DNA from: Sphingobacterium sp. UGAL515B_05
GTDB taxonomy: Bacteria; Bacteroidota; Bacteroidia; Sphingobacteriales; Sphingobacteriaceae
NCBI RefSeq assembly: GCF_033097525.1
Contig: NZ_CP109907.1
Coordinates: 1,550,001 to 1,614,000 of the forward strand
Length of the DNA stretch: 64,000 nt
Direction: 5' to 3'
Both the position numbers and the translations under genes were made by a program. Under the pieces are notes generated by a model. The model searched no databases, was not told where the DNA came from, and saw only the letters and a list, made by a program, of their open reading frames with translations. Shown here piece by piece: positions 1 through 12,908 of the stretch (the first letter of the stretch is position 1; each line of letters begins with the position of its first letter).

Positions 1-364
1 TTTTTCACGGTATGTTTCTCTATTAAAAACAAATGAACATAATTTTATATAATACTCCAAATGCGAATACAATTTGGGCATATCTTTTAAAAAATATAGC
101 ACTAAAAAATAGAATTATTTACGTAGCGTACTGAGACTAATTCATGTTATCGCCACTGTAAGGGAAGAGTTCATATAAGCTAAGGGCCTAAAAATATGAA
201 AAAGGGATATGCTCGTATCGGATAAGCAGTGATGGGCAGTTACGGAAATGCTACCGATGGACCGGGCTCACCGACGGTCCTGTGCTGCGATAAACAATAT
301 ATAGAGGATATGCAGTGATGGTCAGTGGCGGAAGTGTTATGGCCATGGAAGTATCCAAACGAAA
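1..364. other. intergenic region downstream of the rRNA operon
   Basis: I see no convincing gene here. Possible reading frames in this stretch lack recognisable protein character. It contains an imperfect direct repeat described separately (226-250 and 312-336). The rest is AT-rich and unassigned. Confidence 0.5.
226..336. repeat. imperfect 25-bp direct repeat, two copies
   Basis: The block beginning GCAGTGATGG occurs at 226-250 and again at 312-336, with 21 of 25 positions identical and an 86-bp period. It lies just beyond the 5S terminator. The function is unknown. It may be debris of an old duplication or part of a small mobile sequence. Confidence 0.5.
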
Positions 365-395
365 GAAGCCCTTGACTGTTTCCAGCAAGGGCTTC
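365..395 (-). terminator. rRNA operon terminator
   Basis: The arms GAAGCCCTTG (365-374) and CAAGGGCTTC (386-395) form a perfect 10-bp stem with an 11-nt loop, directly downstream of the 5S gene on the minus strand. The 5S 3' end is followed by a T-run before the stem, and a short T-rich stretch follows the stem. This fits the intrinsic terminator of the rRNA transcript. Confidence 0.75.
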
Positions 396-405
396 CGTGT
401 AAAAA

Positions 406-514
406 AAGGCACCGACCTACTCTCCCACCTGTTACGGCAATACCATCGGCTCTGGCGGGCTTGACTGCTCTGTTCGGAATGGGAAGAGGTAGACACCGCC
501 GATATAGGCACCTA
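406..514 (-). rRNA. rrf: 5S ribosomal RNA
   Basis: Read on the minus strand, the gene starts near AGGTGCCTATATCGGCGG and ends at GTCGGTGCC, and these ends pair as helix I. The conserved CCGAACAGAGCAGTCAAGCC and GGGAGAGTAGG segments are present. Length is about 109 nt. It is the last gene of the operon. The ends are approximate. Confidence 0.93.
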
Positions 515-639
515 AAAATCTTTATTGGATGATCTATGACATTCATATCATGTGATTCATGCCAACTGACATATGTATTGAAAGAGGTTCGTTTCCTGTC
601 TGTTTCAAAAATTAAAGAGGAAGACAACAGTGTCTGTCT

Positions 640-3522
<2,883 letters not shown>

Positions 3523-3751
3523 TCACCGGCATAGCCTTTTGCTACTATGCGGCTGCTTTTGATATATATACCCGTATGCTACGTAAAGATTCGTTCGGCA
3601 TTCACCGAGGGTCTCCTCTCTACATCGAACACATACACGTATTGTCTCTATACTGTTGTCTTCTCTTGTAATTTTTTTTCTCTTTCAATATGTCAAAGAA
3701 CTCTTTTTCCGGTATAGATGAAGTATATCGCTATATACTTCCCCGGAGATG

Positions 3752-3825
3752 TGGAGAATAACGGATTCGAACCGTTGACCCCCTGCGTGCAAGGCAGGTG
3801 CTCTAGCCAGCTGAGCTAATTCCCC
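3752..3825 (-). tRNA. tRNA-Ala (TGC)
   Basis: The minus strand gives a 74-nt cloverleaf beginning GGGGAATTAGCTCAGC and ending GTTATTCTCCA. The anticodon stem-loop is CCTGC CTTGCAC GCAGG, anticodon TGC. The T-arm has GTTCGAATC. The 3' CCA is not encoded. It sits in the 16S-23S spacer, as is usual. Confidence 0.96.
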
Positions 3826-3836
3826 AAACGTTTTCG

Positions 3837-3910
3837 TAGTCCCGAGCAGATTTGAACTGCTGACCCCTACATTATCAGTGTAGTGCTCTAACCAACTGAG
3901 CTACGGGACT
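3837..3910 (-). tRNA. tRNA-Ile (GAT)
   Basis: The minus strand gives a 74-nt cloverleaf beginning AGTCCCGTAGCTCAG and ending CTCGGGACTA. The anticodon stem-loop is CTACA CTGATAA TGTAG, anticodon GAT. It lies 11 bp from tRNA-Ala, between 16S and 23S. Confidence 0.96.
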
Positions 3911-4027
3911 AGCTTATCTTGTTCATCTCTTTCTCTCGGTCCTGCTCCCTTAGGGGCGGGCACTTTCTTCTGATGTTTTTTCTTCTGCAATCATATGTAA
4001 CGCGACGAGCACCGATCTTCGATACTC

Positions 4028-5560
<1,533 letters not shown>

Positions 5561-5804
5561 AAAATGAAGTTTTTGATTCCAACTATTTATAATAATCAGA
5601 ATTCTTTTTTATATCTCTGATCTTGGATCGAATTGAACGAATTACTTGAATTTGTTCATGACTTTCGTTTGTCTACTCGTCACGCTTACATGATTGTGTT
5701 TTCTTAAAGAACTCTGTCGCTTCAACTTCCGTATCCGCTTTATTCCGATGGGCATTGCGCCACTCTTTATCGTTTTGTTTTTCCCTTCGTTTCCGTTGGG
5801 ACTG

Positions 5805-5834
5805 CAAAGGTAGAAATCTTTTCTGAACTTCCAA
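5805..5834 (-). promoter_or_regulatory. rRNA promoter P2 (Bacteroidota type)
   Basis: On the minus strand the -7 element TACCTTTG (5805-5812) is preceded after exactly 19 bp by TTG (5832-5834, within TTTTTGG). This matches the known Bacteroidetes consensus TTG-N19-TAnnTTTG for the primary sigma factor. It lies about 245 bp upstream of the 16S 5' end. It is the closer of two candidates. Confidence 0.75.
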
Positions 5835-5988
5835 AAACTTTTTGAAGTTTTTTTTCTTTCCTCTTTTTTCGATTTCCGCGTTTAAAATAAACTGAACGGG
5901 ATTTTAGATCCTGCCAGACTTCTCTTAAACCCTTCTTTTTTCATGGTTCCCTCTTTCGTGGTAACCGTCCCTCCCTTGCGGAGTGGTG

Positions 5989-6020
5989 CAAAGATAGGGA
6001 GTTTAGGAACAAACTTCCAA
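5989..6020 (-). promoter_or_regulatory. rRNA promoter P1 (Bacteroidota type)
   Basis: On the minus strand the -7 element TATCTTTG (5989-5996) has an upstream TTG (6018-6020) at 21-bp spacing. A nearer TTTG at 6010-6013 would give only 13 bp. It lies about 180 bp upstream of the other candidate and suggests tandem promoters. Confidence 0.55.
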
Positions 6021-6224
6021 GCCTTTTGTTCTTATTTATTTCATTTTGTTCTTAACTGCCTGTAACGGTGCGAGATTCTTTTTGTAAAACAGGTGATCGG
6101 AGGGCTGGAATGGCTGATCCGGCCGCCAGATTGGGCCTTCGGAGAACCTCAGGTCATCCTATAGCGTATGGAGGCAGGCTTCGCACTGGATCCATTATCC
6201 TTTTCGTTCAATTTTTGTTAATAA

Positions 6225-6304
6225 TTAGCAGGGGTATTACAGGGGAATAACAGGGGGTTAGCAGGGGGTTAGCAGGGGTACAACCCCTATTAACCCCCTG
6301 TTAA
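6225..6304. repeat. G-rich tandem repeat ending in a large hairpin
   Basis: Five units of 10-12 bp resembling TTAGCAGGGG(G/TA) run head to tail from 6225 to 6280. They are followed by an inverted copy. The last two units (6258-6279) pair with 6283-6304 as a 22-bp arm with one mismatch, two G-T pairs and a 3-nt loop. It lies outside genes, between the rRNA promoter region and the next plus-strand operon. There is no flanking T-run, so it does not look like an ordinary terminator. Confidence 0.8.
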
Positions 6305-6618
6305 ATCGGTGCTATACTGCTGTTAATTACAAATCAGGATACGATCAAAATAGATGCATTCCGGTCGCAGGGTCTAGTTAAGCCCTAACGAAGTCTATTT
6401 AAGGCCAACTCAGGATGGAATCAAGACCTAACCACCACCAAACCGTTTTTGAGCTACCGTCCTAGAAATAACAAAGAATAGCCGAAAGACGCTGGGTAAT
6501 CAGATTCTCAAAGAATATGATCTCTTTTTGTTTTTACACAATCGATTGATTTCCTCAACACTATTTTTTATAATCAATTAATTACTTATTTTAACCTGAC
6601 CAATAAACTTAAAGAAAT
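6305..6618. other. intergenic region upstream of the beta-propeller gene
   Basis: There is no gene here. The last 100 bp become AT-rich towards the start at 6619 and probably hold the promoter of the plus-strand operon, but I cannot identify a clear TTG/TAnnTTTG pair. Confidence 0.4.
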
Positions 6619-7776
6619 ATGAGGGCCATCATTCTCTTATTAGCCATGCTGTCGATTTTGAGCAAAATAGACGTTAAAGGCCAAAATCTTATTTATGCAA
6701 AAGATATTCCAACTGAAAAGCTTAGGATAATCCCCGAAACAACGCAAGGTGGCACAGTTTCCGAGCTGTTAACTGACCTTGAATATATTCCACTAAAAGG
6801 AACCAAGAATCAGCTCCTAAGCGAGGTCGTTGAAATGAACTGCAACGCAGATCGCATAGGAATATTAAATTCAAAAGGTGAATTTTACCTCTATGATATC
6901 CGCGGCAATCTGTTGAAAATTATAAATAGTGTAATCGGTCAAAAAGAAGAAAAAGAAAAATGGGCTATGCTCTTCCACAATATTCAATTTAATGAACATG
7001 GATTTGAGCTATCACATGCGTACATCAAGGCTCGCTATGACCTCAATGGAAATTTTATTGATACCATCAGTAACAGCAACAACAAGTGGGACTATGCGAC
7101 ACAAATCGCTACTAAAAAGTGGACATATTATTCCCCAGACTTAGGTGATCCCAAAATTAAAACAACCGACGCGCTAAAACTCGGAGACAGCGTTATTGTA
7201 AAATATGAAAAACTGGACTCCGTACTGATCTCTTATGGCATACATCAGCCTTTAAGTCCAAACATCAATAATAAAGCCTATGCAAGCTTTGATTATACAA
7301 CCAAATTATTCGAACTGGATAGCAGCGGAGTTTCCAAAATCTACCAATTTGTCTTTCCATTAAAGAATACAGTCAACCTAGATGAACTCCGAAAAGTAAA
7401 AGATTATACAAATTACATGCATTATTACAATGCGCATCGCGAGGAAATCCGGACATTGGACAAAGTTGTTAATTATAAAAACTACCTCATCATGGAACTC
7501 AAAAAATCAGATAGTTTTTGGATTGCCCTAAATCCGACCAATAAAAACATAATCGGACTAACAAATATTCTCCCCGACAAAAGCAACGACTACCTCAAAT
7601 TTATGAGCGAATATCTCCTAAGTAGCAATGGCGAATACCTCTTCTCGTTCCTTTCACCAAGTGACATCCGTATTGCCATCAGTAAATCAAAGGAAGAATT
7701 CCATCCCATCAGCGAACGGCTCAAAGCCCTGGAAAAATCCAACAACCCTGTGTTTGTCCTATTCAAACTTAAATAA
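6619..7776 (+). CDS. secreted 6-bladed beta-propeller protein
   Basis: The 385-residue protein starts with a signal peptide (about residues 1-21, hydrophobic core LLLAMLSIL, then KGQ). Residues 45-110 contain the pattern seen in the Bacteroidota 6-bladed beta-propeller lipoprotein-like family: a segment around LEYIPLKGT followed by LNSKGEFYLYDIRGNLLKII, the first blade motif. No catalytic motif is visible. It sits 5 bp before the outer-membrane barrel gene, so the two are translated from one message. Family members are often found beside TonB-linked outer-membrane proteins, where their ligand is unknown. The start is supported by AAAGAA about 6 nt upstream and by the signal peptide. The function of this gene is not known. 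Confidence 0.7.
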   Translation: MRAIILLLAMLSILSKIDVKGQNLIYAKDIPTEKLRIIPETTQGGTVSELLTDLEYIPLKGTKNQLLSEVVEMNCNADRIGILNSKGEFYLYDIRGNLLKIINSVIGQKEEKEKWAMLFHNIQFNEHGFELSHAYIKARYDLNGNFIDTISNSNNKWDYATQIATKKWTYYSPDLGDPKIKTTDALKLGDSVIVKYEKLDSVLISYGIHQPLSPNINNKAYASFDYTTKLFELDSSGVSKIYQFVFPLKNTVNLDELRKVKDYTNYMHYYNAHREEIRTLDKVVNYKNYLIMELKKSDSFWIALNPTNKNIIGLTNILPDKSNDYLKFMSEYLLSSNGEYLFSFLSPSDIRIAISKSKEEFHPISERLKALEKSNNPVFVLFKLK

Positions 7777-7781
7777 GATCC

Positions 7782-10598
7782 ATGACCAAAGCATCTTTTC
7801 AAACTTTACTACTGCTCGCCCTTTTTATACTATTAAACATATCCGGCTTTGCTCAAACCAAAATCGAAGGTATTGCAATTGATACAGCACATAACAATGT
7901 CCTACGGTCCGCTACCGTATCCGTTTATGAGAAAGGCAATAAATCCGTCGACAAGATTACACTGACCGATACCTATGGAAAATTTACAATTAACGATCTA
8001 GGCTTCAATAAAACCTACTTATTGGAGTTACGCTATCAGGGTTTTAAGAAAGCATTACGGGAATTTATCCTAAAGAAAGATGAATCCAAAAATTTTGGAA
8101 AAATCCACATGGATTTTGTGGAGAACGAACTCGAGGAAGTAGAAGTACTCCCTCCTGTTCGAATGAACGGAGATACCTTGGAATTTAACGCTGATGCTTT
8201 TAAACTGGACAGCAACGCCGTGGTAGAAGATCTATTGCGTAAACTCCCTGGCATTGTGGTGTGGGGAGACGGCAGTTTGACCTACAATGGAAAAGAGATT
8301 CCAAATATACTGGTCAATGGCAAGGAATTTTTTGGATCCAGTAAAGCGATCGTATTACAGAATCTCGCCAAAGATGCCGTCCAAAAGCTGCAGATCTACG
8401 ATAAGCGTAATGAAAAGGAAAAGAAAGAAAACCCGCTTAATGTGGAACTTGAAATGAATGTGACATTAAAAAAGGGGAAGGAAAAAATGTACTTCGGAAG
8501 TCTATCTTACGGTAGGGGCACAAGTAAACGTTACCAACAACATGCGAACTTTAACTTGTCAACCGGTAAATCGCAATATACACTCGCCTATTCTGGGAAT
8601 AACAGCAATAAATACCTGCAAAGCACGGATCATTTATTAAAAAATACCAGCTTCAAAGGCGTCGGTATCAACGCGGATTTTGATTCAGATTTTTTAAGTA
8701 CAGGGATCAGCAATCAACATGTGCTTAGTGGTCGGTATCAGTATGATATTGTAGGAACCAACCAAGTCAATAGAAAACACCTATTGACAAGCAACGTGTT
8801 GAGCCGCTGGGACAATACAGTCAATAAAGACCATTCAACGACCTCTCTTCTTTCCGATGACAATGCTGTTAATAATCAGCGTACGAACGATAACGAAAGT
8901 CACAACAAAAGGAGAAACCTCGTAGCCGCCCTAAATTATACCAATACAGGCGGAAAAGTCAGCAATCGATTTACGAACCTAACAGCAGATGCCGATTTTG
9001 AGCACAGCTCCAACTTAGACAATTCGTTCATCCGCAACGAATACAATTACACCAACGAACATGCACAAAATACAGTTCAAAATAATGGTGAATACCGTAA
9101 AAATAGATTATCTTATAATACCAACATCGATCTATATGATGTCAATTCAAGTCCTTCGATGAGTGTGCGTACCAAGAACCGCAATTCATTTGGTGAGCTC
9201 CTGAGCTATAAATTGAAATGGAGCGGATCAGTCTCCGAAACACAACAATTCAATGAAATGCGGAGTGCCTATATGAACGCCGATAAACAGGAACTAAATA
9301 GACAAGATCATCGAACCTACGACAAATCACTCAAAGAATTTAGCCAAAATATTAACCTAAATGTTCGATATCTTGATTGGACCTTTGCAAATAATCTCAG
9401 TTTCTATCATACGACCACCAATGACAATGTTGTAAATTTAGTAGCAGACCAATCGCAGGTCAACCTGGATTTAACTCACCTGAGCAGGTTCAATCAGCTT
9501 CAATACGAGCCAAATCTTGAAAAATCCTTTCGTCTAAAAAGTCACTATCTACAAGGAAGAAGTAGCTCCTTTATGAGTCTGACATTAGGATCCGGGCTAC
9601 GTTTCTATAAAGCAGAGAATCGCTCAACACTCGATTATCGCAACCTGGAACAAACTTTCACGACATTTTTGCCGCAGGTTCGCCTAAGTCGATATTATAG
9701 CAAAATCAGCCAATACAACATAAACAGCTCCTTAACTTTAAATTATGATGAAGAATATCCAAACCTAGACCAGCTTAGGCCCATTTATGATAACAGCAAT
9801 GTCGCTTACCGCTTTTTTGGCGCAACACAACTTAAAAAAACACAGCGTGCTAAAGCAACCTTTATGACAAGCTTTAATGAACAACGTCAAAATGGCTATT
9901 CGGGCAACATAAGCCTGAGTTATACGCAGTATAGACAGGGACTGACAGACAGCATTTTATTTAAAGAAGGGCAGCAACAAAGATATCTTGTTCAGATTGC
10001 TACTCCAATGCCCTTATTAGCTGTTAATGGCTATTTAAATAAAAACTATCCCCTCAGCAAAACACAAGCATTGAATTTTCAATTCGATGTTAGCCTCAAC
10101 TGGGGAAATAAAATTCAATTTATCGATGCCATAAAACAAGAAATGGGCACAAATAGCCAAAATATCAGCTTAAAAAGCTATTATACCATTCTGGATCGTT
10201 ATCAAATTGGCTGGATCAACGGCTTGAACCGTTATGCGCGGCACAATAAACTATCTGAAAAAAACAATGACTATATATCCAATTATTGGACTTCGGGAGT
10301 AAGTATGAGCTATTCATTATCGAAACGCTGGCAGCTAAATAGTAACGGTACAAGTCGGTTATCGTCCGCTAACAATTACAAAGATCATGCGTTCATCTGG
10401 AACATGAATACAACATATCGTTTACTCCCGGGCAATAACCTAGAACTAAAATTATCCGCCTATGATTTACTCAAGGAGAATAAAGGATTGTATATCAATA
10501 ATGGACTTACCGAATTTACACAGGGCTATCGCAATAATTTAACGCAATATTTTATGTTATCTTTAACGTATTTCCCTCGAAAATTTGGCTTCAAATAA
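7782..10598 (+). CDS. outer-membrane beta-barrel protein with carboxypeptidase-like N-terminal domain
   Basis: The 938-residue protein has a signal peptide (to about residue 25, ending SGFAQ). Next is a CarboxypepD_reg-like beta-sandwich (about 27-110, IEGIAIDT...LRSATVSVYEKG). A conserved linker follows (about 125-230, DTLEFNADAFKLD, LLRKLPGIVVWGDG, ILVNGKEFFG). The long C-terminal barrel (about 240-938) is rich in alternating aromatic and polar residues. This is the TonB-receptor-like barrel family that lacks a typical plug. Such proteins probably move or anchor substrates at the outer membrane, but the substrate is unknown. It starts 5 bp after the propeller gene. Downstream is the decayed third gene of the same unit. 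Confidence 0.8.
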   Translation: MTKASFQTLLLLALFILLNISGFAQTKIEGIAIDTAHNNVLRSATVSVYEKGNKSVDKITLTDTYGKFTINDLGFNKTYLLELRYQGFKKALREFILKKDESKNFGKIHMDFVENELEEVEVLPPVRMNGDTLEFNADAFKLDSNAVVEDLLRKLPGIVVWGDGSLTYNGKEIPNILVNGKEFFGSSKAIVLQNLAKDAVQKLQIYDKRNEKEKKENPLNVELEMNVTLKKGKEKMYFGSLSYGRGTSKRYQQHANFNLSTGKSQYTLAYSGNNSNKYLQSTDHLLKNTSFKGVGINADFDSDFLSTGISNQHVLSGRYQYDIVGTNQVNRKHLLTSNVLSRWDNTVNKDHSTTSLLSDDNAVNNQRTNDNESHNKRRNLVAALNYTNTGGKVSNRFTNLTADADFEHSSNLDNSFIRNEYNYTNEHAQNTVQNNGEYRKNRLSYNTNIDLYDVNSSPSMSVRTKNRNSFGELLSYKLKWSGSVSETQQFNEMRSAYMNADKQELNRQDHRTYDKSLKEFSQNINLNVRYLDWTFANNLSFYHTTTNDNVVNLVADQSQVNLDLTHLSRFNQLQYEPNLEKSFRLKSHYLQGRSSSFMSLTLGSGLRFYKAENRSTLDYRNLEQTFTTFLPQVRLSRYYSKISQYNINSSLTLNYDEEYPNLDQLRPIYDNSNVAYRFFGATQLKKTQRAKATFMTSFNEQRQNGYSGNISLSYTQYRQGLTDSILFKEGQQQRYLVQIATPMPLLAVNGYLNKNYPLSKTQALNFQFDVSLNWGNKIQFIDAIKQEMGTNSQNISLKSYYTILDRYQIGWINGLNRYARHNKLSEKNNDYISNYWTSGVSMSYSLSKRWQLNSNGTSRLSSANNYKDHAFIWNMNTTYRLLPGNNLELKLSAYDLLKENKGLYINNGLTEFTQGYRNNLTQYFMLSLTYFPRKFGFK

Positions 10599-10659
10599 AA
10601 TGCAATCAGCATATAAAAAGCGCTATGAAGAAAAGCCAGTAATCTAAAATCTGAGCACA

Positions 10660-11182
10660 ATGCGTCCTATTTTACTCACCATCATTGCTTTATTCGCAGC
10701 GTTATACTTAAACGCGCAAAACCAAAGCATTTCTATTCACACCGACAGGGATTATTATATTCCTGCCGACACGGTCTGGTTTAAAGCCTACCTACTCGAA
10801 GATGGAAGGCACCTGCTAACGGGGTCGCAGCAGTCATAATTTTTGAGCTGGCACCATCAGAAAAAGATCGAGATTTTGGTAAATATGTGGATGAACAGAC
10901 CTATTGGGTTATATGCCTATCAAGCAGTTTACAAAATGCGACTATTCTAATGAAGCTGACAAGGAACTAATGCAAGAGGATAATCGAATGACACTCTATT
11001 GGGATCCATTTTTGTCAATAGACAGTACCGCAGCATCCAAGCAGATCAAATTTTCCAATAACAGTAAAGTGAAAGGATTCTGTATTACTATTCAAGGAGT
11101 AACCAGTACAAGTAAACTTATTTACTACTGTCGTCTCTTCGATAGTCCAGGAATTGAACGTCCAGAGAAATCGCAAAAATAA
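10660..11182 (+). pseudogene. remnant of a macroglobulin-domain (MG2-like) secreted protein gene
   Basis: An ATG at 10660 opens a signal peptide (MRPILLTIIALFAALYLNAQ) followed by SIHTDRDYYIPADTVWFKAY. This is the standard beginning of large Bacteroidota MG2/alpha-2-macroglobulin-like proteins. The frame stops at 10839, after 59 residues. Coding character continues in a different frame (FELAPSEKDRDFGKYVDEQ, about 10838-10900). It then shifts to the frame ending at 11182, which reads like the C-terminus of the same family (MTLYWDPFLSIDS, FSNNSKVKGFCITIQGV). Most of the middle, probably several hundred codons, is missing. So this is a gene inactivated by internal deletion plus frameshifts. It would have been the third gene of the 6619-10598 operon. 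Confidence 0.7.
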
Positions 11183-11269
11183 TTGCCATTATCTAAGGAC
11201 ACCGTAGTGCTATCGACATGCTTATTAGATTAGTATTAATCCTTTTGTTACTCCATGAAAGGCTGCAAA

Positions 11270-11306
11270 AAATCCCCCAGAAAGCCGCTTGCTCGCTGGG
11301 GGATTT
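11270..11306 (-). terminator. terminator of the large M60/SusCD locus
   Basis: AAATCCCCCAG (11270-11280) and CTGGGGGATTT (11296-11306) form an 11-bp stem with a 15-nt loop. On the minus strand the stem is followed by a run of T (TTTTTTG). It lies about 70 bp after the stop of the last gene of the locus. It could also stop transcription from the plus-strand remnant. Confidence 0.85.
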
Positions 11307-11378
11307 CAAAACCGGACATCTTCTCCTGGCATCTGGATTAAGCCGGGCTGTCTTTCCTTTGTTAAATTTAAAAACGGA

Positions 11379-12803
11379 TTATTTAAGCACTATCGGGGCA
11401 TATCCCGCTGCTCTAAATTCCGCCAAATGCGTTGATGTCGTACCAGCACGCATTGGCGCCGTCATGGTTATGCGGACATACCTGGCTTTGACCATCGATA
11501 CATTATAATCCTGCCACGCAGCCGGAGTAATAGCCGAATTAAAATCGAGGTCTTTTCCGACCGTCTTCCAATTCGTTTTGTCCAATGACGTTTCAATATT
11601 GAATGTTTTAAAACCGCCCGTACTATTATTATGTCTCCGTATCATTCCAAACTGCGCAAAATTTTCCACTTTCCCAAAATCAACTATAAACCAATGCGGG
11701 TAGACTGGATTATTTGACGAAGACCAGGTCGAATGCCAATATGTTCCAATATCGCCATCAATCAACGAGCTCGCTTTTCCATTTGCGGCCCCTTCATTGG
11801 ATTCGGTCGAAGATACCTCTGCAGACCAGTTCGACCTACTCAACAATGTGGGTGCCTTTACCTCAGCATTTTGCACGGGCGAGGTCAGACCGTCTGTCTC
11901 TATTGTAAAAGTAAACGCTGTAGGCTTACCCTCAAGGTCGAATAATAATCTTTTTTCAACATCTGTGCTGTTATCTATCCGTACCGTTTTCGCTTTGCCA
12001 TTCAATTGGTAATTCACGATAATGGTAGCTGGATCTTTACCTGTATTTGTCCATTCAAGCCCTCCATTATTCCCGTCCATAAAGGCAATCATTGTTTTTA
12101 GTATTCCTTTATAAGCCAATATACCAGGCGCTTGCTTCCGCTCGTCCACAACTGCCACTTTCAATTCTTCATCCATAGATAAGATCTTGAAGGCGACTTC
12201 CTTGGTTTCGTCTGTCAGATTCGAGATAATGATTTCAGTCTCTTTATTCGAATCAAACGTTCGAACGATCTCTTTCCCTTCAAGTTCATAGCTAATTTTT
12301 GTTGCAATGGCCCGATCGGAAGTTTTTGGGAATGAAAACTTTATTCCACCCGGGACGGGTTCCAAAGTAAGCCCGGTCAGCTTATAGGCCGCTTCATAAG
12401 GCCCAGGTTTCAATGAACCTGTACTCAATTTTGACGCTGTTCCGTCCGAAGTGAAATATCGAACTGTAACCGTATAATCCTTATATTCTTTGAAACTGAT
12501 CTTTGTCGGCTCATCAAATTTGTTCACCGTAATCACTTTCTCCTCAGCCCCCTCTGTATAACGAATCTCTGCTTTGGCTACACGATCTGACAAAACGGGC
12601 CAATAGAGTTCTAACTTCTGATTAAAGAAAGCCTGATAAGTCAAATTTGTCGGTCTTGCTGTCGGTCTCGTTTTGGTCTCCACTATCCCCTGTTCTACTT
12701 GCTGTGGAAACACCAATTCTTCTTCTTTACAACTCCCCATACTTAGCAAAAAAGCTCCTAAAATAGCATTAAATGCCCAGCTCATTTTAAAATTCCTTTT
12801 CAT
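11379..12803 (-). CDS. surface lipoprotein with DUF4998-like region and C-terminal F5/8 type C (discoidin) domain
   Basis: The 474-residue protein has a lipoprotein signal ending LLSMGSCKEEELVF. The Cys followed by Lys-Glu-Glu-Glu matches the Bacteroidota surface-export signal. Residues about 45-300 form repeated beta-sandwich segments (the TYQAFFNQKLELYWPVLSDRV type seen in DUF4998 proteins). Residues about 320-470 are a discoidin/F5-8C carbohydrate-binding domain: SLIDGDIGTYWHSTW, PHWFIVDFGK, FNIETSLDKTNWKTVG, ARYVRITM. It has no catalytic motif. It is the last gene of the locus, separated from its neighbour by 105 bp that hold two hairpins. Likely role: binding glycan or glycoprotein at the cell surface. 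Confidence 0.75.
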   Translation of the reverse strand: MKRNFKMSWAFNAILGAFLLSMGSCKEEELVFPQQVEQGIVETKTRPTARPTNLTYQAFFNQKLELYWPVLSDRVAKAEIRYTEGAEEKVITVNKFDEPTKISFKEYKDYTVTVRYFTSDGTASKLSTGSLKPGPYEAAYKLTGLTLEPVPGGIKFSFPKTSDRAIATKISYELEGKEIVRTFDSNKETEIIISNLTDETKEVAFKILSMDEELKVAVVDERKQAPGILAYKGILKTMIAFMDGNNGGLEWTNTGKDPATIIVNYQLNGKAKTVRIDNSTDVEKRLLFDLEGKPTAFTFTIETDGLTSPVQNAEVKAPTLLSRSNWSAEVSSTESNEGAANGKASSLIDGDIGTYWHSTWSSSNNPVYPHWFIVDFGKVENFAQFGMIRRHNNSTGGFKTFNIETSLDKTNWKTVGKDLDFNSAITPAAWQDYNVSMVKARYVRITMTAPMRAGTTSTHLAEFRAAGYAPIVLK

Positions 12804-12820
12804 CGATAAATAAAGTTTAT

Positions 12821-12893
12821 TCCATCAATATGATGGAGCTTAGTTGTGATTAGGGCTTACTTAAGAATAGTCTATAAAGTAAACCTTAATCAC
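12821..12893 (-). other. two inverted repeats in an intra-operon gap
   Basis: The gap between the genes at 12909 and 12803 holds a 7-bp perfect inverted repeat (TCCATCA, ATA, TGATGGA; 12821-12837). It also holds a larger one with 17-nt arms (12846-12862 and 12877-12893, 15 of 17 paired, 14-nt loop). Neither has a clear T-run. They may act as RNA-processing or stability elements, or as partial terminators that reduce expression of the last gene. Confidence 0.6.
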
Positions 12894-12908
12894 GGATGGT
12901 TTCATAAT

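Noticed and set aside
6068..6250. A 60-codon frame upstream of the G-rich repeat.
   Set aside because: It runs into the tandem repeat, lacks a ribosome-binding context, and its composition is unlike the neighbouring genes.
6225..6304. Possible CRISPR array.
   Set aside because: Units are 10-12 bp and adjacent without spacers, and no cas genes are nearby.
11218..11508. A 96-codon frame on the plus strand.
   Set aside because: It spans the terminator stem and overlaps the 3' end of the discoidin lipoprotein gene antisense.
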